Source of the DNA: UJ101 sp047975265
GTDB lineage: Bacteria > Bacteroidota > Bacteroidia > Flavobacteriales > UJ101
Direction: 5' to 3'
DNA: 64,000 bases
Assembly: GCA_047975265.1 (NCBI GenBank)
Contig: JBKEDE010000005.1
Location: forward strand, 28,533-92,532
This document shows, piece after piece, positions 50,255 to 59,964 of this stretch. The notes under the pieces are model-generated. The model saw nothing but the letters and a program-made list of their open reading frames with translations, was not told the origin of the DNA and did not search any database. Position numbers and translations under genes: made by a program. Each line of letters begins with the position of its first letter. The first letter of the stretch is position 1.

Positions 50255-51445
50255 ATGAACAAATTCTATTTAATACTCTTATTTCTAAGTAGTTGTTTTT
50301 TAATTGCACAGAAAAAAGACAGCATCCTGATTAATTCAATTAAAATTTCAAAAGGGAAGCCGGGTATTAAATTTGAATCTGCTGATAAAAATTATGCTAC
50401 AACCGTAAATCTTCGAGGTCAATTCAGGACTTCTTTTCCTTACGATGAAGAACCTACTAAACTAAGTGATTTTGAAAATGGAACTACTGATTTTCAAATT
50501 AGAAGAGCCCGATTAAAAATGTCAGGACATGCTTATAGACCTTGGTTAAAGTACAAAATGGAATATGATTTAGTAGGAAATACTTTATTGGATTTACATT
50601 TTAAAATTGAAAAATTACCGTATCTGAGCTTAAAAATAGGTCGTTGGAAAGCTGATTACAGTCTTGAACGGATTATATCTTCCGGATCGCAACAGACATT
50701 AGACCGCTCAATTATCAATCGCCCTTTTACTATAGACCGTCAAAATGGAGTTTCTCTTTATGGGAACATAAAAGGAGATGGAAGTCTTAATTTTAATTAT
50801 TGGGCTGCTACTTTTATGGGAACAGGGCGTACCGAGCGATCTAATGATGATTCTCACTTAATGTACATGTTAAAAACACAATGGAATATTAACGGTCGCC
50901 AACTTAAAAGAACTGGTTCGGATCTTAAATATCACAACAAATTTACCTCTATTATTGCCCTTGCAGGTGCAACAAACAAAAGTCCTTACACACGCTTTTC
51001 AGGAAGCGGCGGTGGACAATTAGAGGGATTTGCAGATGGTGTAGCAGGGCACTATCGGTTAAACCAATACTTAATTGAAACCGCCTTTAAATACAAAGGA
51101 TGGTCTTGGCAACAAGAATACCATTGGAAAGAAATTAATGATGAAATCAATCAAATGACAACCCATTTAACCGGAAATTATGCACAAATTGGTTATTTTC
51201 CGACATATAGTTTTAATTTTATCCCTAAAAGCTTAGAATTGTTTGGTCGTCATGCTTTTTATAATCCTGATTTAAATATTAAAAACGATACCCGTTATGA
51301 ATATACTTTAGGGGCAAACTGGTTTTTTAACGGACACAACAATAAACTAACTTTAGAATACTCTCACTTTGATTATAATCAGATAGAACCCGGAATAGAT
51401 GAATCTTCAAACCGTATTTGTTTTCAATGGGACATTTCTTTTTAA
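50255..51445 (+). CDS. Outer-membrane porin, OprO/OprP type
   Basis: The 396-residue protein has a signal peptide (FYLILLFLSSCFLIAQKKD) and a beta-barrel pattern with alternating residues and aromatic girdles. The segment VNLRGQFRTSFPYDEE ... TDFQIRRARLKMSGHAYRPWLKYKMEYD matches phosphate-selective porin O/P family proteins, and it ends in a terminal Phe (CFQWDISF) as outer-membrane proteins do. In Bacteroidota such porins have diverse substrates. It precedes the prp genes but may be independent. Confidence 0.85.
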   Translation: MNKFYLILLFLSSCFLIAQKKDSILINSIKISKGKPGIKFESADKNYATTVNLRGQFRTSFPYDEEPTKLSDFENGTTDFQIRRARLKMSGHAYRPWLKYKMEYDLVGNTLLDLHFKIEKLPYLSLKIGRWKADYSLERIISSGSQQTLDRSIINRPFTIDRQNGVSLYGNIKGDGSLNFNYWAATFMGTGRTERSNDDSHLMYMLKTQWNINGRQLKRTGSDLKYHNKFTSIIALAGATNKSPYTRFSGSGGGQLEGFADGVAGHYRLNQYLIETAFKYKGWSWQQEYHWKEINDEINQMTTHLTGNYAQIGYFPTYSFNFIPKSLELFGRHAFYNPDLNIKNDTRYEYTLGANWFFNGHNNKLTLEYSHFDYNQIEPGIDESSNRICFQWDISF

Positions 51446-51510
51446 AAACATTTTCTAAAAAGTTAATCAAAAATTAGTATATTTAGCTTTCGTATAATTT
51501 TTGAAAGCTT

Positions 51511-53016
51511 ATGTACAAAAAACATGATGTGAAGGTTTATCCTTCTAAAGCTAATCTGCTTAGAGAAGAACAATTAGCTTACAAACTAGCTCAAGTAGCT
51601 TTAGATAATCCTTCGATTAATAATGATGTAAAAAATATGGTTATCAATCGGATTATTGATAATGCTTCAGTAGCTATAGCTTCTGTAAACAGAACACCTC
51701 CTACCATAGCCAGAGAGCAAGCCTTAGGACATGCAAGGAAAGACGGTGCCACCATTTTTGGATTACCCCCAACGATTAAAGTTCATGCCGAATGGGCTGC
51801 TTGGGCAAATTGTACTGCCGTTAGAGAACTTGATTTTCACGACACGTATTTGGCTGCTGATTATTCCCATCCCGGAGATAGTATTCCGGCGATTATTAGT
51901 GTTGCTCAACAGTTAAATAAAACAGGAAAAGATATACTAAGAGGAATTGTTGCCGCTTATGAAGTACATGTAAACTTGGTAAAAGCCATTTGCTTACACG
52001 AACATAAAATTGATCATATAGCACATCTTTGTCCTGCACAAGCAGCTGGTGTGTGTGCTTTATTAGATTTAGATGTAGAAACAACTTATCAAGCCATTCA
52101 ACAGGCTTTACATACTTCCATCAGCACCCGTCAATCAAGGAAGGGTGAAATATCCTCATGGAAAGCCAATGTTCCGGCTCATGGAGCCAAATTAGCCATA
52201 GAAGCTGTTGATCGAGCCATGAGAGGAGAAAAAAGCCCTTCGCCTATTTATGAAGGAGAAGATTCTGTTATTGCTTGGATATTAGATGGTCCTGATGCAC
52301 ACTATACCATTCCTCTACCTGAAAAAGGAACGGAAAAAACAGCCATTTTAGAAACTTATACCAAAGAACACTCTGCAGAATATCAATCGCAAGCTTTGAT
52401 TGACCTAGCCTTTAGAATGCGTGAAAAAATTTCAGATTTCAGTCAAATTAAGCATATTTTAATTGAAACATCACACCACACTCATTACGTAATAGGAACC
52501 GGTGCTAACGATCCTCAAAAAATGGATCCCAATGCAACACGAGAAACTTTAGACCATTCTATCATGTATATTTTTGCTGTTGCTTTAGAAGATGGTTTTT
52601 GGCATCATGAAAAAAGTTATTCTAAAGAACGAGCAACCCGCCCTGAGACCATCGCTATTTGGCGTAAAATTGAAACGATTGAAAAGCCTGAATGGACAAA
52701 AATTTATCATGACCCTGATCCAAACAAAAAAGGGTTTGGAGGAAAGGTGATTATCACTATGAAGGATGGATCAACTATTACAGATCAATTGGCTATTGCC
52801 AATGCTCATCCAAATGGAGCACGGCCTTTTGTGAGAGAGCATTATATTCAAAAATTTGATACTTTGACAGAAGGATTAGTGTCTTCTTTGGAACGAAATC
52901 GGTTTATCCAATTGGTAGAAAATCTCGAAAATCTAACGGCGGACGATATTCAAAATATTAATGTTGTCATGGATGATAAGTCTGTTTTTAAATCAAACAA
53001 AAAAGGAATTTTCTAA
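51511..53016 (+). CDS. prpD: 2-Methylcitrate dehydratase, MmgE/PrpD family
   Basis: PrpD dehydrates 2-methylcitrate in propionate breakdown. The 501-residue protein shows INRIIDNASVAIASVNRTPPTIAR, FHDTYLAADYSHPGDSIPAI, HLCPAQAAGVCALL and STRQSRKGEISSWKA, typical of this family. It is first of three genes with two-base and five-base gaps. A TATATTTA box lies 26 bases upstream of the ATG. Confidence 0.93.
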   Translation: MYKKHDVKVYPSKANLLREEQLAYKLAQVALDNPSINNDVKNMVINRIIDNASVAIASVNRTPPTIAREQALGHARKDGATIFGLPPTIKVHAEWAAWANCTAVRELDFHDTYLAADYSHPGDSIPAIISVAQQLNKTGKDILRGIVAAYEVHVNLVKAICLHEHKIDHIAHLCPAQAAGVCALLDLDVETTYQAIQQALHTSISTRQSRKGEISSWKANVPAHGAKLAIEAVDRAMRGEKSPSPIYEGEDSVIAWILDGPDAHYTIPLPEKGTEKTAILETYTKEHSAEYQSQALIDLAFRMREKISDFSQIKHILIETSHHTHYVIGTGANDPQKMDPNATRETLDHSIMYIFAVALEDGFWHHEKSYSKERATRPETIAIWRKIETIEKPEWTKIYHDPDPNKKGFGGKVIITMKDGSTITDQLAIANAHPNGARPFVREHYIQKFDTLTEGLVSSLERNRFIQLVENLENLTADDIQNINVVMDDKSVFKSNKKGIF

Positions 53017-53018
53017 TC

Positions 53019-53912
53019 ATGATTATACATTCAAAACAACCCAATGAAAAAAGAGCTGATTTAGCAGAAGCTCTACAAACAGGAAAATTATTACAATTTC
53101 CCGGAGCTTATAATGCCTTGGTTGCCATGCTTATTGAAAAACTTGAATTTGACGGACTATATGTTTCCGGAGGCGTAATGGCTAACACATTAGGATTGGC
53201 TGATATTGGATTAACCACACTTTCGGAAGTTGTCAAAATGTCTGGCGATATTGCGAAAGTAAGTTCCTTGCCTACAATCATGGATATCGATACCGGATTT
53301 GGTGAACCCATGAATGTTTTTAGAACCGTTAAAGAAATTGAATATAACGGTCTCTCAGGATGTCATTTAGAGGATCAAGTCAATCCAAAACGATGTGGAC
53401 ATTTGGATAATAAAGAAATTGTTGAAACTTCAGAAATGGTAAAAAAAATCCGAGCAGCCATTAATGCTCGAACGGATACAAATTTTCAAATTATAGCAAG
53501 AACTGATGCTCGAGCAAAAGAAGGGTTGGAAAACACTATAGAGCGTATTAAGGCTTATGTTGATACCGGTGCAACAATTATATTTCCTGAAGCATTAGAA
53601 GATGAAAAAGAATTCGAAACTGTTCGAAAAGCTGTTAAAGTTCCGCTACTGGCTAATATGACAGAGTTCGGAAAATCTAAATTATTAACTAAAAAACAAT
53701 TAGAAAACCTTGGTTTTAATATTGTTATTTACCCTGTTACAACACAACGGTTAGCTATGAAAAATGTAGAAGACGGTCTTATTCATATTAAAAATGTAGG
53801 AGACCAAATCGATATTGTAGATAAAATGCAAACCCGAAAACGTCTTTACGAAGTGATTGATTATGAAAAATATAATGAAATAGACCATTCTATTTTTAAT
53901 TTTAAAATTTAA
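53019..53912 (+). CDS. prpB: Methylisocitrate lyase
   Basis: PrpB splits 2-methylisocitrate into succinate and pyruvate. The 297-residue protein has the family loop QVNPKRCGHLDNK (the catalytic KRCGH), the metal-binding IMDIDTGFGEP, CHLEDQV and IIARTDARAKEGLE. It is placed between prpD and prpC. Confidence 0.95.
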   Translation: MIIHSKQPNEKRADLAEALQTGKLLQFPGAYNALVAMLIEKLEFDGLYVSGGVMANTLGLADIGLTTLSEVVKMSGDIAKVSSLPTIMDIDTGFGEPMNVFRTVKEIEYNGLSGCHLEDQVNPKRCGHLDNKEIVETSEMVKKIRAAINARTDTNFQIIARTDARAKEGLENTIERIKAYVDTGATIIFPEALEDEKEFETVRKAVKVPLLANMTEFGKSKLLTKKQLENLGFNIVIYPVTTQRLAMKNVEDGLIHIKNVGDQIDIVDKMQTRKRLYEVIDYEKYNEIDHSIFNFKI

Positions 53913-53917
53913 ACTAA

Positions 53918-55030
53918 ATGAGTGATATAATTAAAGCTCCAAAAGGATTAGCCGGTGTTATAGCCGATACTACAAAAGTTTCAAAAGTAATTCCTGAACT
54001 TTCCAAATTAATTTATAGAGGCTATGCTGTAGATGAATTAGCAGAAAAAAAAGATTCTGACAGTGTTGCCTATCTTTTGGTATATGGAGAATTGCCTACT
54101 GAGAATCAACTCAATGAATTTAAACAAAAAGAAATCAGTTGTCGTAATCTATCAGAAGATTTGTTAAAAGCCATTTCTCTTTATCCTAAAAAAGCTCATC
54201 CGATGGATATTCTCCAAACCTCTATCAACTTTCTTGGAATGGAAGATGAAAGAACTTGGGATAACAGTAGAGAAACCAATTTGGATAAATTTATTCGGCT
54301 TTATGCAAAAATACCTACCATTATAGCAGCAGGTTACAGGCATTCTATGGGAGAAAATTTTATTACTCCCAATCCTCAATTAAATCGTGCCGAAAACTTT
54401 TTTTATATGTGTACGGGAAAAGTTCCAACACAAAAAATTGTACATGCTTTCGATATTTCCCTTATTCTTTATGCCGAGCATAGTTTTAATGCCTCTACTT
54501 TTACAACACGTGTTGTAACCAGTACTACCTCAGATTTATACAGTGCCGTAGCAGCAGGAGTTGGAGCTTTAAAAGGACCCTTACATGGCGGAGCTAACGA
54601 ACAAGTTATGTATATCCTACAAGAAGTAGGCGATGAAAAACATGCTGAAAACTGGATGTTAAAAAAAATTGCCAATAAAGAAAAAGTAATGGGTTTTGGA
54701 CACCGTGTTTACCGAAAAGGAGATTCACGAGTGCCTGCAATGAAAAAAGCCATGCACCAAGTAGCCGAAGAAGTAGGAGAGGATAAATGGAAAAAAATAG
54801 CTGATATACTGGAAAAAACAATGATTAAAGAAAAAGGAATTTATCCTAATCTTGATTTTCCTGCCGGACCGGCTTATTATATGATGGGATTTCCTATCGA
54901 TTTATTCACTCCTATTTTTGTTATGTCAAGAATATCAGGATGGGTAGCTCATATCTTGGAACAAAACGAAGACAATCGAATTATAAGACCTTTAAGCGAA
55001 TACATAGGGCATGATTTGAGAACTCTGTAA
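53918..55030 (+). CDS. prpC: 2-Methylcitrate synthase (citrate synthase family)
   Basis: PrpC condenses propionyl-CoA with oxaloacetate. The 370-residue protein carries citrate synthase motifs: LYAEHSFNASTFTTRV with a catalytic His, GPLHGGANEQVM, MGFGHRVYRKGDSRVPAM and PLSEYIGHDLRTL. The shorter length and its neighbours favour methylcitrate synthase over the housekeeping citrate synthase. With prpD and prpB it completes the 2-methylcitrate cycle. Confidence 0.93.
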   Translation: MSDIIKAPKGLAGVIADTTKVSKVIPELSKLIYRGYAVDELAEKKDSDSVAYLLVYGELPTENQLNEFKQKEISCRNLSEDLLKAISLYPKKAHPMDILQTSINFLGMEDERTWDNSRETNLDKFIRLYAKIPTIIAAGYRHSMGENFITPNPQLNRAENFFYMCTGKVPTQKIVHAFDISLILYAEHSFNASTFTTRVVTSTTSDLYSAVAAGVGALKGPLHGGANEQVMYILQEVGDEKHAENWMLKKIANKEKVMGFGHRVYRKGDSRVPAMKKAMHQVAEEVGEDKWKKIADILEKTMIKEKGIYPNLDFPAGPAYYMMGFPIDLFTPIFVMSRISGWVAHILEQNEDNRIIRPLSEYIGHDLRTL

Positions 55031-55091
55031 GGTTCTATTCGTTTATTACAATGTCTTGTTCTGAAATAGGTTTACACCAAAACAGGAAAAA

Positions 55092-55259
55092 ATGAGTATA
55101 AAAAGAAGACCCATTTCAGGATTACAAGAAGGCGATATTCTCAAAACAGAGAAGCAACACTTTAGTGAAGCGTTAAAGCATGAGATTATTCAAGATTATT
55201 TGAGTTCGGGCTGTAGTAAACCGAGTTATATGGAAGAAATATCGTTCCAATCGAAGTGA
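55092..55259 (+). pseudogene. IS3-type transposase OrfA fragment
   Basis: The 55-codon frame (MSIKRRPISG ... KQHFSEALKHEIIQDYLSSGCSKPSYMEE) matches the helix-turn-helix start of IS3-type OrfA proteins, which continue well beyond 80 residues. It stops at TGA after a sequence change, and no OrfB follows, so it is dead. Confidence 0.5.
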
Positions 55260-55390
55260 AATTTGTAAAGATGTGGACTATGCTTTTTCCAATATGGGTT
55301 TTTGTGCTTCCTTTTCTCATTCAAAGGTATAACAAAACAGAGTTAATAAAATAAGTATACACTAAAATTGATGTAGTTTATTTTTTTTAA

Positions 55391-55492
55391 TATCTTTGTG
55401 CTATATATTAAATACAATATAAAAAAATACCATTTACTATATTGTTTATAGGAAGCAGTAGTGCTGGTATGACTTTATTAAAGTCAGTTTTT
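55391..55492 (+). ncRNA. Possible small transcript with promoter and terminator
   Basis: TATCTTTG at 55391-55398 is a consensus -7 box with no intact gene after it. About 70 bases on, TGACTTTA/TAAAGTCA (55470-55486) forms a stem followed by GTTTTT. Between them ACAATATA/TATATTGT can pair. A frame across the same bases reads IPFTILFIGSSSAGMTLLKS without a good start codon, so a decayed gene is the alternative. Confidence 0.3.
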
Positions 55493-55652
55493 AACGGTAC
55501 GGTCGTACTGGAAGTAGTGAATTATGGATGTTCTTTTTTAAAATAAGTGAAAAATTATTTTTCACATTTTAAATAAGTATTTTTTTCTTGAAAAGGTTGT
55601 CTAAACGGTGACCTTTTCTTATTTTTTAAGATTGTAAACAACAGCCAATAAA

Positions 55653-56150
55653 TCAAAAAGAAACAATGGTGTTGGGTTCTAATTCGTATATTTTTTCAAG
55701 AGATTCGAATATTCTGGCTGAAAAAGGACCTCTTAAATATACTTGATTGTTCTTAACTTCCAACCAACTTCCTTCCCTCAAACCAACAACAGGAATGGTG
55801 TTTTGGTATAAATATTCTTTAATACGGGTTTCACGAGTTTTTAAATCTTTTATCATTTGGGCATACTGTGGTACTATTTGAAATAAATCATTATGATTGC
55901 CACTAATGATCCCGCCTGAAGCACTGGGAATACCTTTCCCGTCCGTCCTAATCAAAATGTTGGATGCCCGACCTCTTTTCCGATGTTGGTAAGCCGTGCT
56001 TTGTGCTGACTTTTTAACTAAACTGTGTGTGCCGTCAAGGTTCAATTTCTCGGTAGCTAATTTATCCTTTTGTATTTCTAAATACGTTTCAAACATCTCT
56101 TTAAAAACCCCCATCTCAACCCATCTTCGATAATAGTAATAAACTGTTTG
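55653..56150 (-). pseudogene. Chimera: IS5-type transposase middle fused to the tail of a PepE-type peptidase
   Basis: The open frame runs leftward from a stop at 56151-56153. The first part (QTVYYYYRRWVEMGVFKEMF, LDGTHSLVKKSAQSTAYQHR, SGNHNDLFQIVPQ) is the central region of an IS5-type transposase, including a catalytic Asp (DGTH). After about 55838 it becomes ETRIKEYLYQNTIPVVGLREGSWLEV, the end of a dipeptidase E (PepE) protein. Transposase ends and the peptidase catalytic part are both missing. An ATG at 56114 could start a 153-residue product. Confidence 0.65.
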
Positions 56151-56158
56151 TCAAGAAA

Positions 56159-56218
56159 ATGGTGGATTACATCCCTATATATCAACGAATAAGAAGCTCC
56201 ATTGGCAACCTGTTTTGA
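56159..56218 (+). pseudogene. Transposase OrfB tail fragment
   Basis: A 19-codon frame reads MVDYIPIYQRIRSSIGNLF, close to the C-terminal motif of IS3-type OrfB (YxxxYNxxRxHSSIGxxxP). It abuts the IS5-type remnant on the opposite strand. The following 200 bases up to 56445 show nothing I can identify. Confidence 0.4.
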
Positions 56219-56445
56219 GTTTATGAACAATACATTTGAAAATGTTATCCATATTAAAGCTACGGGTAAATCTTCTTTTGTTTTTAAACTAAAAAGTTTA
56301 AATCACTTCAACATATTATTTGGCTACTTTATAAAGATAGTTCCCTAGCAAAAATATAAATAAATATTATATTTTTAATCTATATTCTTACAGTTGTTTT
56401 CTAATCTATATCTTTATACAGCAAGTTAAAATAAATAAAAAAGTG

Positions 56446-56453
56446 TAAATTTG
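56446..56453 (+). promoter_or_regulatory. Promoter -7 box of asnS
   Basis: TAAATTTG matches TAnnTTTG, 21 bases before the ATG at 56475. It overlaps an upstream in-frame TTG, which argues against that start. Confidence 0.55.
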
Positions 56454-56474
56454 CCTACAAGAAATTTAAGACGA

Positions 56475-57923
56475 ATGAATAAATATAGAGTTAAAGAACT
56501 GTTGGCTAAAGGGAAAGAAATTATCACATATGAAATAGTAATTCAAGGTTGGGTAAGAGCTTTTCGTAGCAATCGTTTTATCTCGTTAAATGATGGTTCC
56601 ACTCCTAAAAATATACAAGCTGTTGTAGATTTTGAAAATTTTGATCAAGAAATTTTAGCAAAAGTTACAATCGGTGCAGCTCTTAAAATTGTTGGAGAAG
56701 TTATTGAAAGTCAGGGAAAAGAACAAGAAATTGAAATTCTCGTAAAAGAAATCCAAATTTATGGAGAAGCCCATCCTGAAGAAGTTCAAAAAACTATTTT
56801 ACAACCCAAAAAACATTCATTAGAAAAACTTCGAGAACAAGCTCATTTACGTTTTCGAACCAATTTATTTAGCTCTGTAACACGTGTTCGCCATGTTTTA
56901 TCTTTTGCCATTCATAATTTTTTCAATGAAAAAGGCTTCTATTATATTCATACTCCCATCATAACACATTCCGATGCTGAAGGAGCCGGAGAAACATTTA
57001 CGGTAACCCATTTTGACTTGGATAAACTTCCCAAAGATGAAAACGGCAAGGTAGATTACACGCAAGATTTTTTTGGGAAAAAAGTGAATTTAACTGTTTC
57101 CGGACAATTAGAAGGAGAATTGGCGGCCATGGCTTTGGGTAATATTTATACATTCGGACCTACTTTTAGAGCCGAAAATTCAAATACAACGCGTCATTTA
57201 GCTGAATTTTGGATGATTGAACCCGAAATGGCCTTTTATAATTTAGATGATACAATGGATTTATCGGAAGAATTTGTAAAATATGTTTTAAAATATACCT
57301 TGGATCATTGCAGCGATGACTTGGAGGTGTTAAATCAACGTTTTGAGTTTGAAGAAAAACAAAAACCAGTTAGCGAACGTTCTGAAATGAATTTAATCGA
57401 AAAATTACAATTCATTGTAGATAATAACTTTAAACGGGTAAGTTATACCGAAGCCATCGATATTTTAAAACAATCAAAACCCAATAAAAAGAAAAAATTT
57501 CAATACCTTATTGAAGAATGGGGTACTGATTTACAATCGGAACACGAACGTTTTTTGGTAGAAAAACACTTTAAATGTCCGGTGATATTGTTTGACTATC
57601 CTGCCAATATTAAAGCTTTCTACATGCGGTTAAATGAAGATGGAAAAACCGTTCGTGCTATGGATGTTTTGTTTCCGGGTATTGGAGAAATGATTGGCGG
57701 TTCTCAACGTGAAGAACGCTATGATATTTTAATACAAAAAATGACTGAACTGAATATTCCGCATAACGATTTATGGTGGTATTTGGATACACGAAAGTTT
57801 GGAACAGCTCCTCATAGTGGTTTCGGCTTAGGATTTGAACGACTTGTGATGTATGCTACCGGAATGGGAAATATTCGTGATGTAATTCCTTTTCCACGTA
57901 CACCTGATAATTGTGAATTTTAA
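56475..57923 (+). CDS. asnS: Asparagine--tRNA ligase
   Basis: AsnRS charges tRNA-Asn. The N-terminal OB-fold anticodon domain has VIQGWVRAFRSNRFISLNDGS. Class II motifs follow: HTPIITHSDAEGAGETF, FGPTFRAENSNTTRHLAEFWMIEPE (motif 2) and SGFGLGFERLVMYATG (motif 3). The ATG at 56475 gives MNKYRVKELL, the natural start, and a 482-residue protein; the TTG at 56451 falls in the promoter. Confidence 0.96.
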   Translation: MNKYRVKELLAKGKEIITYEIVIQGWVRAFRSNRFISLNDGSTPKNIQAVVDFENFDQEILAKVTIGAALKIVGEVIESQGKEQEIEILVKEIQIYGEAHPEEVQKTILQPKKHSLEKLREQAHLRFRTNLFSSVTRVRHVLSFAIHNFFNEKGFYYIHTPIITHSDAEGAGETFTVTHFDLDKLPKDENGKVDYTQDFFGKKVNLTVSGQLEGELAAMALGNIYTFGPTFRAENSNTTRHLAEFWMIEPEMAFYNLDDTMDLSEEFVKYVLKYTLDHCSDDLEVLNQRFEFEEKQKPVSERSEMNLIEKLQFIVDNNFKRVSYTEAIDILKQSKPNKKKKFQYLIEEWGTDLQSEHERFLVEKHFKCPVILFDYPANIKAFYMRLNEDGKTVRAMDVLFPGIGEMIGGSQREERYDILIQKMTELNIPHNDLWWYLDTRKFGTAPHSGFGLGFERLVMYATGMGNIRDVIPFPRTPDNCEF

Positions 57924-57929
57924 CGAATT

Positions 57930-59381
57930 ATGTTAAAACAAGATTTATATTTAAAACTTAATCAAAAGTTATCGCCTCAGCAAATTCAGTTGATGAAGTT
58001 GGTGCAGTTGCCTGCATTAGCTTTTGAAGAACGTATTAAACAAGAATTAGAGGAAAATCCCGCTCTTGATGAAGGACATGAACACACAGAATTGGATGAA
58101 TTTTCAAATCAGGAAGAATATCAAGATTCAGAACGAATAGATGCCTCTGATATTAATATCGACGATTATTTAAGTGATGATGACATACCTTCGTATAAAA
58201 CGTATTCCAATAATTATAGCAGTGATACTGACGACACTACAGTTCCTTATGCAGGTGGCATCACATTAAATGAATACTTGTTGAACCAACTTCATACAGC
58301 AAGAATGTCTGACGAAGATTACCTGATGGCTGATTTTCTCATCGGAAGTATTGATGAAGACGGTTATATCCGCCGTGATTTAAACGCTCTTTCGGATGAT
58401 TTAATCTTCACACAGAATTTAATTGCTGACGAGAAAAAATTGGAAGAACTTTTAGTGGGATACATTCAAAAATTAGATCCTATCGGTGTTGGAGCACGTT
58501 CTCTACAAGAATGTCTGTCAATTCAGTTAAACGCTAAAGAAAATACAATGGCATTGCGTTTGGCTAAAGAAATTGTAAGGGATACTTTTGAAGAATTTAC
58601 TAAAAAACATTATTCAAAAATCATAAAGCATTTTGAAGTAGATGAAGAACTATTGAAAGATGCAATTAAAGAAATTGAAAAGTTAAATCCCAAACCGGGA
58701 AAATCTTTTTCGGGAAATACTAAAATTGTAGAGCAGATTACACCTGATTTTACCATTCTGATTACAGATGGAGAACTGGATTTAAAACTCAACAATGGAA
58801 ATATTCCTGAACTACGTCTATCCAACGAATACCGTAACCTTTTTGAAGCCTATAAAGAGGGGGATAAAAAAAATGAAGAACAGAAAAAAGCTGTCCAGTT
58901 TGTCAAACAAAAATTAGATTCGGCAAAATGGTTTATTGATGCGGTTAAACAACGCGAAAGCACCCTAATGTTAGCTATGGGAGCTATTATGCGTTTTCAA
59001 AAAGATTATTTTTTAACCGGAGATGAACAAAAAATTCGCCCGATGATTTTAAAAGATATTGCTGACGAAATTCAAATGGACATTTCTACCATATCACGTG
59101 TTGCAAACAGTAAATATGTAAACACGCCTTACGGTACTATTTTAATCAAAGATCTCTTTTCAGAGAGTATGACAACGACCAGCGGAGAAGAAGTTTCAAC
59201 GCGTGAAATCAAGAAAATTTTAAAAGACGCCATTGAAGAAGAGAGCAAAAGCAAACCTTTAACAGATGAAAAACTATCGGAATTGTTGAAAGAAAAAGGA
59301 TACAAAGTAGCACGCAGAACGGTTGCAAAATATCGTGAACAATTAAATATTCCCGTTGCCAGGTTGCGTAAAGAAATTTAA
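57930..59381 (+). CDS. rpoN: RNA polymerase sigma-54 factor
   Basis: Sigma-54 directs polymerase to -24/-12 promoters that need an AAA+ activator. The 483-residue protein has the Gln/Leu-rich region I (LNQKLSPQQIQLMKLVQLP), an acidic region II, the core- and DNA-binding region III, and the RpoN box as ARRTVAKYRE near the end. It starts six bases after asnS. No activator gene is in the window. Confidence 0.96.
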   Translation: MLKQDLYLKLNQKLSPQQIQLMKLVQLPALAFEERIKQELEENPALDEGHEHTELDEFSNQEEYQDSERIDASDINIDDYLSDDDIPSYKTYSNNYSSDTDDTTVPYAGGITLNEYLLNQLHTARMSDEDYLMADFLIGSIDEDGYIRRDLNALSDDLIFTQNLIADEKKLEELLVGYIQKLDPIGVGARSLQECLSIQLNAKENTMALRLAKEIVRDTFEEFTKKHYSKIIKHFEVDEELLKDAIKEIEKLNPKPGKSFSGNTKIVEQITPDFTILITDGELDLKLNNGNIPELRLSNEYRNLFEAYKEGDKKNEEQKKAVQFVKQKLDSAKWFIDAVKQRESTLMLAMGAIMRFQKDYFLTGDEQKIRPMILKDIADEIQMDISTISRVANSKYVNTPYGTILIKDLFSESMTTTSGEEVSTREIKKILKDAIEEESKSKPLTDEKLSELLKEKGYKVARRTVAKYREQLNIPVARLRKEI

Positions 59382-59382
59382 A

Positions 59383-59937
59383 CTAAACCGTCATAATTTC
59401 TTTTTCTTTTTTATTGAAAAATTCTTCAATTTTTTTAGAATATACATCCGTTAAATTCTGAATTTCAGATTCTTTATCCTTGATAACATCTTCTGATATA
59501 CCTTCTATTTTTTTTAATTCATTATTAGCTTCTTTTCGGGCATTTCTAATGCTTACTTTCGCCTGTTCTGTTTCTGATTTTGCTTGTTTAACCAATTCTT
59601 TACGTCTTTCAGCGGTTAAAGGTGGAATATTAATCATAATAACATCACCATTATTCATAGGATTTAACCCCAAATTTGCTACCATAATTGCTCTCTCAAT
59701 TTCTTGTAGCATTGGTTTTTCCCAAGGCTGGATACTAAGAGTCATAGCATCCGGAGTGTTAATGTTAGCTACTTGTGAAAGCGGTGTTTGGACTCCATAG
59801 TAATCAACTGTAACAGAATTCAGCATGGCAGGATTAGCTTTGCCTGCACGAATTTGTAAAAAAGCTTTGTTTAAATGTCCAACAGAATGCTCCATACTTT
59901 CTTTTGCACTATCTAAAATAAAATTAATTTCTTCCAT
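59383..59937 (-). CDS. frr: Ribosome recycling factor
   Basis: RRF splits post-termination ribosomes with EF-G. The 184-residue protein shows the family pattern HLNKAFLQIRAGKANPAMLNSV, VDYYGVQTPLSQVANINTPDA, and PPLTAERRKELVKQAK. It follows pyrH by 27 bases, a common bacterial order. Confidence 0.97.
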   Translation of the reverse strand: MEEINFILDSAKESMEHSVGHLNKAFLQIRAGKANPAMLNSVTVDYYGVQTPLSQVANINTPDAMTLSIQPWEKPMLQEIERAIMVANLGLNPMNNGDVIMINIPPLTAERRKELVKQAKSETEQAKVSIRNARKEANNELKKIEGISEDVIKDKESEIQNLTDVYSKKIEEFFNKKEKEIMTV

Positions 59938-59964
59938 TTTAAAAAAATTACACGTATAAAATTA

